Shown here in pieces: positions 1 through 8,438 of a stretch of 56,304 nt of DNA (position 1 is the first letter of the stretch; each line of letters opens with the position of its first letter). A program made the position numbers and the translations under genes. The notes under the pieces are model-generated. The model had not been told where the DNA came from and made no database searches. It saw only the letters and a program-made list of their open reading frames with translations. Source of the stretch: an uncultured Flavobacteriaceae bacterium (lineage in GTDB: Bacteria > Bacteroidota > Bacteroidia > Flavobacteriales > Flavobacteriaceae); NCBI GenBank assembly GCA_905479745.1, contig CAJQNO010000043.1:1-56304 (forward strand), read 5' to 3'.

Positions 1-90
1 AAAGCATTTACTGCAAATGCCATAGGGATCTTTTTATCTTCAGTGATCATCTGGGGAACTACCTTACTAACCATGGGTAGTCTGGGTTAG
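1..90 (+). CDS. C-terminal end of a membrane protein (partial)
   Basis: An open reading frame enters from the left edge and ends with TAG at 88-90. The 29 visible residues include a hydrophobic run (IFLSSVIIWGTTLLT), consistent with a last transmembrane helix and a short tail. The family cannot be recognised from so little. It converges with the two-component system on the other strand, with only 14 bases between the stop codons. Confidence 0.45.
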   Translation, partial: KAFTANAIGIFLSSVIIWGTTLLTMGSLG

Positions 91-104
91 GCATTTTTAC
101 ATCT

Positions 105-800
105 TTAATATCTTAGAATAAATCCCCGGTTGTGTATATTATCTATGCGCACATCAGGATCATCGGAGAGATATCTTCTTAAATGAGAAATAAACACATT
201 AAGGCTTTTTTTGTTGAAATAATCGTTCTCTCCCCAAATATCAAGTAGAATATTCTTATAACTGCAGAGCTGGTTCCGATGGGTCACCAGATATAGCAAT
301 ACCTCCGATTCTCTAGCCGTTAAAGACTTGAATTTTCCTTCCCGTAACAGGGTTTGCTGATCCTTATTAAAAAGATACAGCCCTATCTGATATTGAGGCT
401 CGGTCTTTTTAGTTTTTTCTCAAGCCACTACCCGGGCAAGTATGGCATTGATCCGGGCAACGAGCTCGTCTTCATCGATGGGTTTTTTAAGATAATCTAC
501 AGCTCCCGAGGCAAAACCTTTTAAAACGTCGATCTTCATGGAACGAGCCGTTAAAAACAGAAAAGGTAATCTTGGAAAATGAGTCTTGATTTGTTTAGCC
601 AGGCTAAACCCATCTGTATCGGGCAAAGTAACATCGAGGATAGCGAGATCGAACGTTTCCTTATTCAAGATAGATATGGCTTCTGCAGCACTTTTAGACC
701 ATCGTATATCAAACGAATTGATCTTCAAATATTCCGATAGTACATACCCCAGAGATTCGTCATCTTCAACCAGTAATATTTTAAAATTAGACTCATTCAT
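105..800 (-). pseudogene. OmpR-family response regulator with an in-frame TGA
   Basis: Read on the minus strand in one frame, this region encodes a complete OmpR/RprY-type response regulator of about 231 residues. The receiver (about residues 1-120) has the acidic pair (LLVEDDE), the phospho-acceptor Asp (ILDVTLPDTDG), the Thr (FLTARS) and the Lys (YLKKP). After ARVVA a TGA at 420-422 stops translation. The same frame then continues through a linker (EKTKKTEPQYQIG) into a winged-helix domain (LTARESEVLLYLV, LNVFISHLRRYL, NRGFILRY). No start codon follows the TGA until a TTG in the middle of the DNA-binding domain. As written, only a DNA-binding-less receiver would be made. A sequencing error, a true nonsense mutation or read-through are all possible. 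The start overlaps the kinase stop by 8 bases. Confidence 0.8.
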
Positions 801-2064
801 TAAGAAGGGGCAATTTAATAATTACTTCAGTACCACGGTCCACTTCACTGTTTATCTCGACCTTTCCTTTGTGCCGTTTAAGAACCTCCTGTACATAGCT
901 CAGGCCGAGTCCGTAACCCGATATGGTTTGCATGTTTTCGGGTATGATACGCACGTATTTCTTAAAGATACGCTGAATGTCTTTCTTGTCTATACCCTTA
1001 CCATTATCTGTAACTTTTATAGTAAGATATTTACCATCTTTTTGGGCACTCAAACTGAATTTAGGATTATTAGAATACTTCTTACTATTATCCAATAAGT
1101 TGAGAATTGCATTTTCCAAATGACTACCCACACCATATAATTTAAATTCTCCCTCTTCAATTTTAAAGCTAAATTCTATATCTTCTAAAGCCACCAGTGT
1201 TTTATATTCTTCACAAAGTTTTACTAGTAATGGTCTAAAATCCAGTTGCTGCATTTGGAAGAGTTGTTTTTTCGATTCGATCATACTCAACTCTAGAATC
1301 TTGTCTATATGTTTACGAAGTCTGCCTATCTGCAATTTTATGATGTCGAAAATGGGTTTATGCTTCCCTTCGAGATCCTTCTCTAGTATACCCGAAGCCA
1401 GACCAATAGAGAATACGGGCGTTTTAAGCTCATGGGTGAAATTATTTATAAATTCATTGGTGCTGATAATTAAACTTCGCTGTGACAAATAGGATTTCAT
1501 GATCCAAACTATTACCAGTATGATAATCACTATAAAAACCAGGCTGGGAATAACCATTCCGTTTAATTGGGACAAAAAGTACTGGTTAAGGTCCTTAAAA
1601 TGTAACTCAAGAAAAAGTTGTTTGTTCAGTGCCAAAGGTAAATAGCCTTTTAATTCGATAGGATATCGAACGATAGAGGGGTCGGATTTCAATTTTACAG
1701 GGGAATCCAAATAATAGGCGCTATCCTTGGTGTATAAGCTGTAATCAAATTCTTTCTCGATACCATTTGCTACCAATCTGCTTTGAATAAAATCGTACAA
1801 AAAATGGCGGGATGCCTCCTGTATACTATCTACACTCAACTTAAAGAAAGAATCGTCTTTTTTTAGTGATTGAAGCACAAGGAACGACAACTGGTTTTCT
1901 GTGGAGAGGTCTTCCGTAATTACCTCGCTACTCAACGCGATATTTTGTCCAAATTGAACCCGCGCGAGATTAAGTCCAATTCTCAGGTATTGATATTGAA
2001 TGATAAACAATCCTATTATGGCCGCGGCGAATAGAACAATATATAAGTTACGGTTCCGGTACAT
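793..2064 (-). CDS. Membrane-bound sensor histidine kinase
   Basis: This is the sensor of a two-component pair with the response regulator that follows it. The 423 residues hold a first transmembrane helix (about 7-25), an extracytoplasmic sensor region of roughly 145 residues, a second helix (about 170-190), and then the kinase core without an obvious HAMP domain. The H-box is NFTHELKTP with the phospho-accepting His near residue 211. The N-box is NLLDNSKKYS, the G1 box DNGKGID and the G2 region GYGLGLSYV. All catalytic elements are present, so the kinase looks intact even though its partner carries an in-frame stop. The signal cannot be told from the sequence. The outer-membrane barrel gene starting at 2195 is divergent and could be a target. 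Confidence 0.88.
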   Translation of the reverse strand: MYRNRNLYIVLFAAAIIGLFIIQYQYLRIGLNLARVQFGQNIALSSEVITEDLSTENQLSFLVLQSLKKDDSFFKLSVDSIQEASRHFLYDFIQSRLVANGIEKEFDYSLYTKDSAYYLDSPVKLKSDPSIVRYPIELKGYLPLALNKQLFLELHFKDLNQYFLSQLNGMVIPSLVFIVIIILVIVWIMKSYLSQRSLIISTNEFINNFTHELKTPVFSIGLASGILEKDLEGKHKPIFDIIKLQIGRLRKHIDKILELSMIESKKQLFQMQQLDFRPLLVKLCEEYKTLVALEDIEFSFKIEEGEFKLYGVGSHLENAILNLLDNSKKYSNNPKFSLSAQKDGKYLTIKVTDNGKGIDKKDIQRIFKKYVRIIPENMQTISGYGLGLSYVQEVLKRHKGKVEINSEVDRGTEVIIKLPLLNE

Positions 2065-2194
2065 CTTGCGCTATATTACTAAAAATTATCCTGAATTAAC
2101 TTTAATTATAATACTGTTAATCCTATTATATTTTCATTAAACCTTTTGAACTACACTTAACTCGATAAGGCTTCAATTCCGCATATATTCGCCT

Positions 2195-3355
2195 TTGAAT
2201 TCTCAAAGTAAAAAAGTGCAGAGACCAATCACCTTCTTATTACTTGTTTATCTTCTTATATGTCCAATACTAAACATGAACGCACAGGGATGTGTAGCCA
2301 TTAGGCATTTCTCCTGTGCGGTAGGCAATACCCTGGACACCAATGCTTATAGTGAGGGAGAATTACGCCTTGGGATGAATTACAGATTTTTCGAATCTTT
2401 TCGCCATTTTAGAGGAACCGAGGAAGAACCAGACAGAGTGTCTAATAATACCGAAGTGGTTAATTATTCTAATTCGTGGGATTTATCCTTATCGTATGGC
2501 ATCTCCAGCCGATGGTACGTAGGGATTACCATTCCCACTGTAATCAATGAACGATCCTCTCTCTATGAACACGGAAGAAACGAACGCAATAAGACCGCCT
2601 CGCGCGGACTTGGAGATATTAGGGTAGGTGGGGGTTATTGGTTATTCGACCCATTGGAGTCCAGTAAAATGAATGTGGCCGTCGGGCTTGCTTTAAAATT
2701 ACCAACCGGCAACTATAGTGCAACCGACATATTTTACAATGTGGGGCCAGAAGGTAGCCCGGAGGTTCGCCCGGTAGATCAATCCATTCAGCCCGGGGAC
2801 GGTGGTTTCGGATTTGTGGTGGATTTTCAGTATTACCAGCGCATTGTTAACCAGCTTTATGGTTACGCAGGGGGATTTTATCTCTTCAACCCAAGAGGGA
2901 TTAATGGCACCCGTACCTTCAGAGAGACATTAAGCCCAATACTTCAAAACGAGGCCATTATGGCTGTACCGGACCAATTTTCCTTACGCGGCGGATTGAG
3001 CTATTCTGTCTCTGCCCAGATAGCGACCTCATTAGGAGCACGCTATGAGGGTGTGCCGGTGAAAGATGTTTTTGGCCCCGATTACGGTTTTAGACGACCC
3101 GGGAATGTCGTTTCAATAGAACCGGGGATCTCCTACACATTAAACAATCTTGCTTTAAATTTAAGCGTACCTGTGGCGTTGAGAAGAGAGCGTCCGCAAA
3201 GTGTTACCGATCTGGAGACACAAATGATTACAGGTATGCCAAGGGCGGGCGACGCTGCCTTTGCAGATTATCTAATAAATTTCGGGATCTCATATAGTTT
3301 CAGAAAAAAGAATACAGACCCAATTGAATCTAACGAGAAAGTTAAGTTTGAATAG
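2195..3355 (+). CDS. Outer-membrane beta-barrel protein, function unknown
   Basis: A protein of about 386 residues with an N-terminal hydrophobic signal (ITFLLLVYLLICPIL) followed by a Cys-containing mature start (AQGCVAIRHFSC). The rest alternates polar and hydrophobic residues and is rich in Gly and aromatic residues (WDLSLSYGIS, RWYVGITIP, NVAVGLALKLPTGNY), typical of a beta barrel. It recalls the loosely defined transporter/MetA-like barrel group, but I do not recognise a precise family. The start is unusual: the only candidate that keeps the signal peptide is TTG at 2195, because the first in-frame ATG lies after the signal. It is divergent from the sensor kinase and ends with a clear terminator. 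Confidence 0.65.
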   Translation: MNSQSKKVQRPITFLLLVYLLICPILNMNAQGCVAIRHFSCAVGNTLDTNAYSEGELRLGMNYRFFESFRHFRGTEEEPDRVSNNTEVVNYSNSWDLSLSYGISSRWYVGITIPTVINERSSLYEHGRNERNKTASRGLGDIRVGGGYWLFDPLESSKMNVAVGLALKLPTGNYSATDIFYNVGPEGSPEVRPVDQSIQPGDGGFGFVVDFQYYQRIVNQLYGYAGGFYLFNPRGINGTRTFRETLSPILQNEAIMAVPDQFSLRGGLSYSVSAQIATSLGARYEGVPVKDVFGPDYGFRRPGNVVSIEPGISYTLNNLALNLSVPVALRRERPQSVTDLETQMITGMPRAGDAAFADYLINFGISYSFRKKNTDPIESNEKVKFE

Positions 3356-3380
3356 TTTTTTTCTAATTTCCTAGTGTATG

Positions 3381-3409
3381 GCGCCATTGATATTCGATGG
3401 CGCTTTTTT
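3381..3409 (+). terminator. Rho-independent terminator after the barrel gene
   Basis: GCGCCAT at 3381-3387 pairs with ATGGCGC at 3397-3403 around a 9-base loop and is followed by six T. It separates the barrel gene from the TetR-led operon. Confidence 0.85.
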
Positions 3410-3488
3410 ATTATTGATAGATTTTAACGCCCTAATACCTTAAAACTATGTTAAGATGTTTTTAAGATCAGTTTTTTTCGTAATTTTG

Positions 3489-3504
3489 TTAACCAAATGG
3501 TTAA
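3489..3504 (+). promoter_or_regulatory. Palindromic operator upstream of the TetR gene
   Basis: TTAACCA-AA-TGGTTAA is a perfect 7+2+7 inverted repeat, 26 bases before the ATG of the TetR gene. Its right arm also starts a second overlapping palindrome (TGGTT-A-AACCA, 3498-3508). The position and symmetry fit autorepression of the efflux operon by its first gene product. The binding itself is inferred. Confidence 0.65.
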
Positions 3505-3530
3505 ACCAAAAAGTTAATTATAAATTTATT

Positions 3531-4142
3531 ATGGGGAAACACAAGGACAATCAAACGGAGGAACAGATTTTAACGGCGGCACAGCATGTGTTTCAAACAA
3601 AGGGGATGGATGGTGCCCGAATGCAGGAAATTGCAGACAAGGCCAGTATCAACAAAGCGATGTTGCACTACTACTATAGAAACAAGCGACTTTTATTTGA
3701 GGCGGTATTTAAAAAGGCATTTTCCTTACTAGCTCCACAGCTTAATGCTATACTTAATGATGATTCATCATTGGAAGAAAAGATAAAGAACTTTACACAT
3801 GATTATATCAGCTTTATTTTGAAGCATCCTTACTTGCCCAATTTCATTATTCAGGAATTGAACAGAAACCCAAAATTTATAGAAAAAATTAAAAATAATG
3901 TTGCTTTTCCAGATATCTCAAGGTTTAAAGAACAAGTTAATAGAGAAGTTGAAAACGGCACAATACGGCCAATTACCGCCGAACAATTATTTATCAATAT
4001 AGTTTCCTTAAACATTTTTCCTTTTGTGGGTTCGCCTTTAATTAAAGCCTTTACCAATGTTGATGATAAAGCTTATAAAGTAATATTGGAAGCTCGAAAA
4101 AAGGAGGTGTCGGATTTTATAATCAACGCAATAAGAATTTAA
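3531..4142 (+). CDS. TetR/AcrR-family repressor of the efflux operon
   Basis: A regulator of 203 residues. The N-terminal helix-turn-helix is typical of TetR (ILTAAQHVFQTKG, MQEIADKASINKAMLHYYY, NKRLLFEAVF), followed by a helical ligand and dimerisation domain. I chose the ATG at 3531 (MGKHKDNQ): the longer in-frame extension upstream is hydrophobic, unlike TetR N-termini, and would run over the palindromic operator. It is the first gene of a packed operon, 3 bases before the TolC gene, so it most likely represses its own operon and is released by an exported compound. The ligand is unknown. Confidence 0.88.
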   Translation: MGKHKDNQTEEQILTAAQHVFQTKGMDGARMQEIADKASINKAMLHYYYRNKRLLFEAVFKKAFSLLAPQLNAILNDDSSLEEKIKNFTHDYISFILKHPYLPNFIIQELNRNPKFIEKIKNNVAFPDISRFKEQVNREVENGTIRPITAEQLFINIVSLNIFPFVGSPLIKAFTNVDDKAYKVILEARKKEVSDFIINAIRI

Positions 4143-4145
4143 ACT

Positions 4146-5405
4146 ATGAAAAATATAAATCTGTTCGTATTATTTGTTTTTACCGGGATTTTCGGTTTTT
4201 CTCAAAGCACAATAAGTCTCGATCAATGTTATGAGGGATTAAAAGAAAACTACCCATTAGTTAAACAACAGGCCATTTTAGAGCAGCAAAATGAAGTGGA
4301 ACGATCGGCTCTTGCAACAAAGACTCTACCTCAACTTAATCTTAATGCTCAGGCCACGTATCAGAGCGATGTAACAGAAGTTCCAATTCCAAATATCGCT
4401 ATTGAGCCCCTTAATAACGACCAGTATCGTGCGACCCTAACAGCTAACCAACTCATTTATAATGGTGGCAGGATTAAAGCGACACAAGGATTGCAAAATA
4501 TCACCACAAACAGAAAACAACAGGAAGTAGAAGTTGGTTTATATCAACTGAAACAACGTGTTAACCAGCTCTATTTTTCAATCCTATTAATTGACGATCA
4601 GGCTAAATTATTAAGCCTGAGGGAGCAACAGCTAAAGAGTAAATTGAAGGAGGTGAAATCCGGAATAAAGAACGGTGTACTTTTACCTACTTCAGATAAA
4701 GTAATTGAGGCTGAATTATTAAAAGTGTTTCAGCAAAATCAAGAAGTTTCTAATAATAAATTGAAGTTAGTTGCATCCTTATCTTCCTTAATAGGAATTC
4801 CTATTAGTGATGAAACTGAATTCCAAAAACCCTTACTCTCCATTTCCGATAATTCTGAATTGAAGCGACCCGAGCTAAGCTTGTTCAACTTACAAATCCG
4901 GGAAATCGAACAACAACAAAATGTCCTGTCAAAATCCGTTGTTCCGGAACTTAATGCGTTTGCCACAGGGGGTTATGGTAATCCTGGCCTGAACATGTTA
5001 GAAAATAACTTTAAGTCATATTACATCCTTGGTGTAAAACTTAACTGGAATGTATTCGACTGGAACAATAACAAAAAACAAAGACAAGCGCTAGAGTATT
5101 CGAAAGATTTAATTAATAATCAGGAAGAAGTCTTTAGGTTGAATACAAATTCTGTATTAAACGAGCAATTAAAAGAGATCGAGACTCTTGAAAGTACGAT
5201 TGCAATCGATCGAGATCTTATCAATTTGCAGCAAGAGGTTGTAAATAGCTTCGAATCGCAATTGAGGAATGGTGTAATTACAACTTCCCAATACATCATA
5301 GAACTCACCAAGCTTTATGAAACAGAAAATTTATTCAGTCAACATAAAACTCAATTAGAATTGGCAAGAGCAAATTACAACACTCTAAAAGGAGATACTA
5401 AATAA
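4146..5405 (+). CDS. TolC-like outer-membrane efflux protein
   Basis: An outer-membrane channel of 419 residues for the tripartite exporter encoded by the following genes. A signal peptide (LFVLFVFTGIFGFSQS) precedes two outer-membrane-efflux repeats rich in Gln, Asn, Leu and Glu helices. The first contains LTANQLIYNGGRIKATQG, and the second begins after the linker near ELKRPELSLFNLQI and contains LGVKLNWNVFDW. Length and two-fold repeat fit the family. It follows the TetR gene by 3 bases and precedes the HlyD-like gene by 6. Confidence 0.9.
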   Translation: MKNINLFVLFVFTGIFGFSQSTISLDQCYEGLKENYPLVKQQAILEQQNEVERSALATKTLPQLNLNAQATYQSDVTEVPIPNIAIEPLNNDQYRATLTANQLIYNGGRIKATQGLQNITTNRKQQEVEVGLYQLKQRVNQLYFSILLIDDQAKLLSLREQQLKSKLKEVKSGIKNGVLLPTSDKVIEAELLKVFQQNQEVSNNKLKLVASLSSLIGIPISDETEFQKPLLSISDNSELKRPELSLFNLQIREIEQQQNVLSKSVVPELNAFATGGYGNPGLNMLENNFKSYYILGVKLNWNVFDWNNNKKQRQALEYSKDLINNQEEVFRLNTNSVLNEQLKEIETLESTIAIDRDLINLQQEVVNSFESQLRNGVITTSQYIIELTKLYETENLFSQHKTQLELARANYNTLKGDTK

Positions 5406-5411
5406 TAAGTA

Positions 5412-6302
5412 ATGAAAAACATGAAAATAATAATGGCACTGGCTTCGGTAAGCCTATTGCTTGCTTGCAACGATAACGCTAACAAAGCCGACGGCTACGG
5501 AAATTTTGAAGCAACCGAAATCACAGTTTCCGCAGAAAATACCGGTAAACTTATGTCTTTTACTATAGATGAAGGTGCGATAATTATGCCAGATGAATTA
5601 GTTGGTGTTATAGATACTATTCCACTACACCTTCAGAAAGAGCAGCTTTTGGTACAAAAAGACGTGATCAATGCTAAATCCAAAGGTGTTTTATCTCAGA
5701 TACATGTATTACAAGCGAAATTAAAAACCGCAAATACAAATAAAACAAGAATTGAAAATTTAATTAAAGACAATGCCGGAACCCAAAAACAACTAGATGA
5801 TATTGATGGTGAAATAGCTGTAATAAAAAACAGTATACGAAGCATAGAAATACAAAATGCACCTGTGGTTAATGAGCTTAAAAGTATAGATGTGCAGTTA
5901 GAACAACTTAATGATCAGATAGAAAAATGCCGAATTACCAATCCCATTCATGGTACTGTGCTGTCTAAATATGCCCAGCCTAATGAAATTGTGACCTATG
6001 GAAAACCTTTGTATAAAATTGCAGATTTATCGACCATGGAACTGCGTGTTTATGTAAGTGAAACGCAACTGGCCAATGTTTCCATTGGCCAATCTGTAAC
6101 AGTAAAAATAGATGACCAGGATGGGATGAAAACCTATGAAGGTAAAATTAGCTGGATAGCTTCTGAAGCAGAGTTTACACCCAAGATAATCCAAACCAAA
6201 GAAGAGCGCGTTGCCTTGGTTTACGCCGTAAAAGTGCTTGTACAAAATGATGGCAGTTTAAAAATAGGGATGCCGGCAGAAATGTGGCTAAACCCAAAAT
6301 AA
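5412..6302 (+). CDS. HlyD/YbhG-like periplasmic adaptor lipoprotein
   Basis: The membrane-fusion protein (296 residues) that links the ABC permeases to the TolC channel. A lipoprotein signal ends at LLLACNDN, so it should be anchored by lipidated Cys near residue 19. A biotinyl-lipoyl-like strand (VSAENTGKLMSFTIDEGAII) comes next, then a long coiled-coil hairpin (about residues 75-175, many Lys, Glu and Gln heptads), and the returning lipoyl half plus barrel (ITNPIHGTVLSKYAQPNEIV, DLSTMELRVYVSE). Its order in the operon matches E. coli YbhG with YbhFSR. Confidence 0.88.
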   Translation: MKNMKIIMALASVSLLLACNDNANKADGYGNFEATEITVSAENTGKLMSFTIDEGAIIMPDELVGVIDTIPLHLQKEQLLVQKDVINAKSKGVLSQIHVLQAKLKTANTNKTRIENLIKDNAGTQKQLDDIDGEIAVIKNSIRSIEIQNAPVVNELKSIDVQLEQLNDQIEKCRITNPIHGTVLSKYAQPNEIVTYGKPLYKIADLSTMELRVYVSETQLANVSIGQSVTVKIDDQDGMKTYEGKISWIASEAEFTPKIIQTKEERVALVYAVKVLVQNDGSLKIGMPAEMWLNPK

Positions 6303-6328
6303 AATCAATTAACCTTACACTTAATATC

Positions 6329-6808
6329 ATGAATAAAATATCAATAATACTCATTACCATATCACTAGTTCTGGTAGGTTGCAAACAACAACCCAAAGAA
6401 GATAATGTGTCAAAAATAAATGAAGTAGAAGCATCGAAACCGCATGCGAAGACCAGCCAGAAGAGTAACGACTGGATGCAAGAAATAAAATTAAATGGTC
6501 GAGCCAAATGGAAAGCTAATCCTGAAACCAACATTGGTGTTGCCAAAATGCAATCGATCTTTACATCTAATAGTCCGAAGGAATTAAAAGATTTTCATCT
6601 TATTGCTGAAGAACTGAATATGCATAAAAACTATGTGATACAAGAATGTACTATGAAAGGGGCATCACATGATAATTTACATATTTGGCTACTTCCATTA
6701 ATTGAAGAGATAGAAGCGCTAAAGAAAGCCGGTACGGTAGCCGAGGCGCATGAAATTTATACGAACATTGAGCTCAGTGTTAATGCTTATTCTCTTTATT
6801 TCGAATAG
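6329..6808 (+). CDS. Small lipoprotein of the efflux operon, unknown function
   Basis: A 159-residue protein with a lipoprotein signal (IILITISLVLVGCKQQ) and a helical mature part containing His and Met residues (AEELNMHKNYVIQECTMKGASHDNLHIW). The ATG at 6329 was chosen because it places the lipobox correctly; an upstream frame would overlap the adaptor gene. I do not recognise the family. It sits between the adaptor and the first ATPase gene (2-base gap), so it is probably co-expressed with the exporter. The Met/His/Cys-containing segment could bind metal or a ligand, but that is a guess. Confidence 0.7.
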   Translation: MNKISIILITISLVLVGCKQQPKEDNVSKINEVEASKPHAKTSQKSNDWMQEIKLNGRAKWKANPETNIGVAKMQSIFTSNSPKELKDFHLIAEELNMHKNYVIQECTMKGASHDNLHIWLLPLIEEIEALKKAGTVAEAHEIYTNIELSVNAYSLYFE

Positions 6809-6810
6809 CT

Positions 6811-7713
6811 ATGAGTATTTCTATTTCAAACATATCGAAATCTTATGGTGAGGTCACAGCACTATCTAATATTTCATTTGATGTAAAACCCGGTGAACTT
6901 TTTGGCCTTATTGGACCCGATGGAGCAGGAAAAACCACTCTGTTCCGCATCCTTACCACCCTTTTGATAGCAGATGAAGGACAAGCCATGGTTGCCGATT
7001 ATGATGTGCTTAACGATTATAGATCCATTCGGAAAAGTGTAGGATATATGCCGGGACGGTTTTCGCTATATCAAGATCTAACGGTAGAGGAAAACCTTAA
7101 TTTTTTTGCAACCATATTTGGAACCACCATAGAGGAGAATTACGACCTTATAAAAGACATCTATGTGCAAATAGAACCTTTTAAAAATCGTCGTGCGGGA
7201 AAACTTTCAGGAGGAATGAAACAAAAACTTGCGTTAAGCTGCGCGTTAATTCATAAACCGAAAGTGCTATTTCTGGATGAGCCAACTACGGGAGTTGATC
7301 CTGTCTCGAGAAAAGAGTTTTGGGAAATGTTAAAACGATTACAAAAAACAGGCATCACTATTTTGGTCTCTACTCCATATATGGATGAAGCCGCACTATG
7401 TGATCGCATCGCTCTTATACAAGATGGTAAGATCCTCGAAATAGATAAGCCGGAAGCCATAGTTAAACACTTCCCAAAATCTCTGTATAACATAAGCGCA
7501 GACGATATGTACAACCTTTTTGTAAGCTTAACGAATTACGAACATACTTATAGTGTTTTTCCATTTGGTGAATTTGTGCACTATACAGATAAGCGTGATT
7601 TAATAGACACTGCAATTGTAGCGACCTATTTAGAAGAACAAGGGCTTACAGATGTTCAAATTGCAAAAACACAACCCACCATAGAGGATACCTTTATGGA
7701 ATTAGCAAAATGA
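6811..7713 (+). CDS. ABC transporter ATPase, canonical half of a YbhF-like pair
   Basis: A 300-residue nucleotide-binding subunit that powers the two ABC-2 permeases. It has Walker A (GPDGAGKTT), a full signature motif (LSGGMKQ), Walker B (VLFLDEPTTGVDP) and a switch region (VSTPYMDEA, with Pro-Tyr where many relatives have a switch His). About 80 C-terminal residues beyond the core form a small accessory domain. Its stop overlaps the next ATPase start by 4 bases. In E. coli YbhF the two nucleotide-binding halves are fused; here they are separate genes in the same order. Confidence 0.9.
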   Translation: MSISISNISKSYGEVTALSNISFDVKPGELFGLIGPDGAGKTTLFRILTTLLIADEGQAMVADYDVLNDYRSIRKSVGYMPGRFSLYQDLTVEENLNFFATIFGTTIEENYDLIKDIYVQIEPFKNRRAGKLSGGMKQKLALSCALIHKPKVLFLDEPTTGVDPVSRKEFWEMLKRLQKTGITILVSTPYMDEAALCDRIALIQDGKILEIDKPEAIVKHFPKSLYNISADDMYNLFVSLTNYEHTYSVFPFGEFVHYTDKRDLIDTAIVATYLEEQGLTDVQIAKTQPTIEDTFMELAK

Positions 7714-8438
7714 TGAATAACAACGTAATTCAAGTAGAAAACCTGTCTAAACTATTTGGCGATTTTGCTGCCGTAGATACTATTAGCTTTCACGTTAAGG
7801 CAGGGGAGATATTTGGATTTTTAGGAGCCAATGGGGCTGGCAAAACCACCGCAATGAAAATGCTCATCGGTATTTTATCGCCAACTTCAGGAACTGCAAC
7901 TGTAGCCGGTTTCGATGTGTACAAAGAGGCCGAGAACATAAAGAAAAACATAGGTTATATGAGTCAGAAATTTGCTTTATATGATGACTTAACCGTAAAA
8001 GAAAACATTACGTTTTTTGGTGGAATATATGGTTTAACCAAAAAGCAGATCGACCAGAAACGATGTGAGTTGGTTGAAGAACTAGGGTTACAGGAAGTAA
8101 CTAATAGTCTCGTAGCTTCTTTGCCCTTGGGGTGGAAACAAAAACTGGCATTTTCTGTTTCTTTATTACATGAACCTAAAATAGTTTTTTTAGACGAACC
8201 AACCGGTGGAGTAGATCCTATTACCCGACGTCAATTTTGGGAAATGATATACAAAGCCGCCCACCAGGGAACCACGATTTTTGTCACTACCCATTATATG
8301 GACGAAGCAGAGTATTGCGATCGTGTATCTATAATGGTAAATGGTAAGATTGAAGCTCTGGATACCCCAAAAAAGTTAAAAGAAAACTACAACACAAACA
8401 CGATGAACGATGTGTTTTTAAAACTGGCAAGAGGATGA
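7710..8438 (+). CDS. ABC transporter ATPase with degenerate signature, YbhF second half
   Basis: A 242-residue nucleotide-binding subunit paired with the preceding one. Walker A (GANGAGKTT), Walker B (IVFLDEPTGGVDP) and the switch His (VTTHYMDEAEYCD) are intact. The signature motif LSGGQ is replaced by LPLGWKQ, as I recall for the second half of YbhF-type proteins. This suggests an asymmetric heterodimer with one composite site altered. Start and stop overlap both neighbours by 4 bases, indicating translational coupling. Confidence 0.9.
   Translation: MMNNNVIQVENLSKLFGDFAAVDTISFHVKAGEIFGFLGANGAGKTTAMKMLIGILSPTSGTATVAGFDVYKEAENIKKNIGYMSQKFALYDDLTVKENITFFGGIYGLTKKQIDQKRCELVEELGLQEVTNSLVASLPLGWKQKLAFSVSLLHEPKIVFLDEPTGGVDPITRRQFWEMIYKAAHQGTTIFVTTHYMDEAEYCDRVSIMVNGKIEALDTPKKLKENYNTNTMNDVFLKLARG

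Noticed and set aside
420-422. Selenocysteine decoding of the in-frame TGA
   Set aside because: The site is in a variable linker where no Cys is expected, and I see no hairpin suited to selenocysteine insertion right after it.
586-1098. Long open frame on the plus strand antisense to the response regulator and kinase genes
   Set aside because: It mirrors coding sequence of two recognisable genes and has no domain or protein-like composition of its own.
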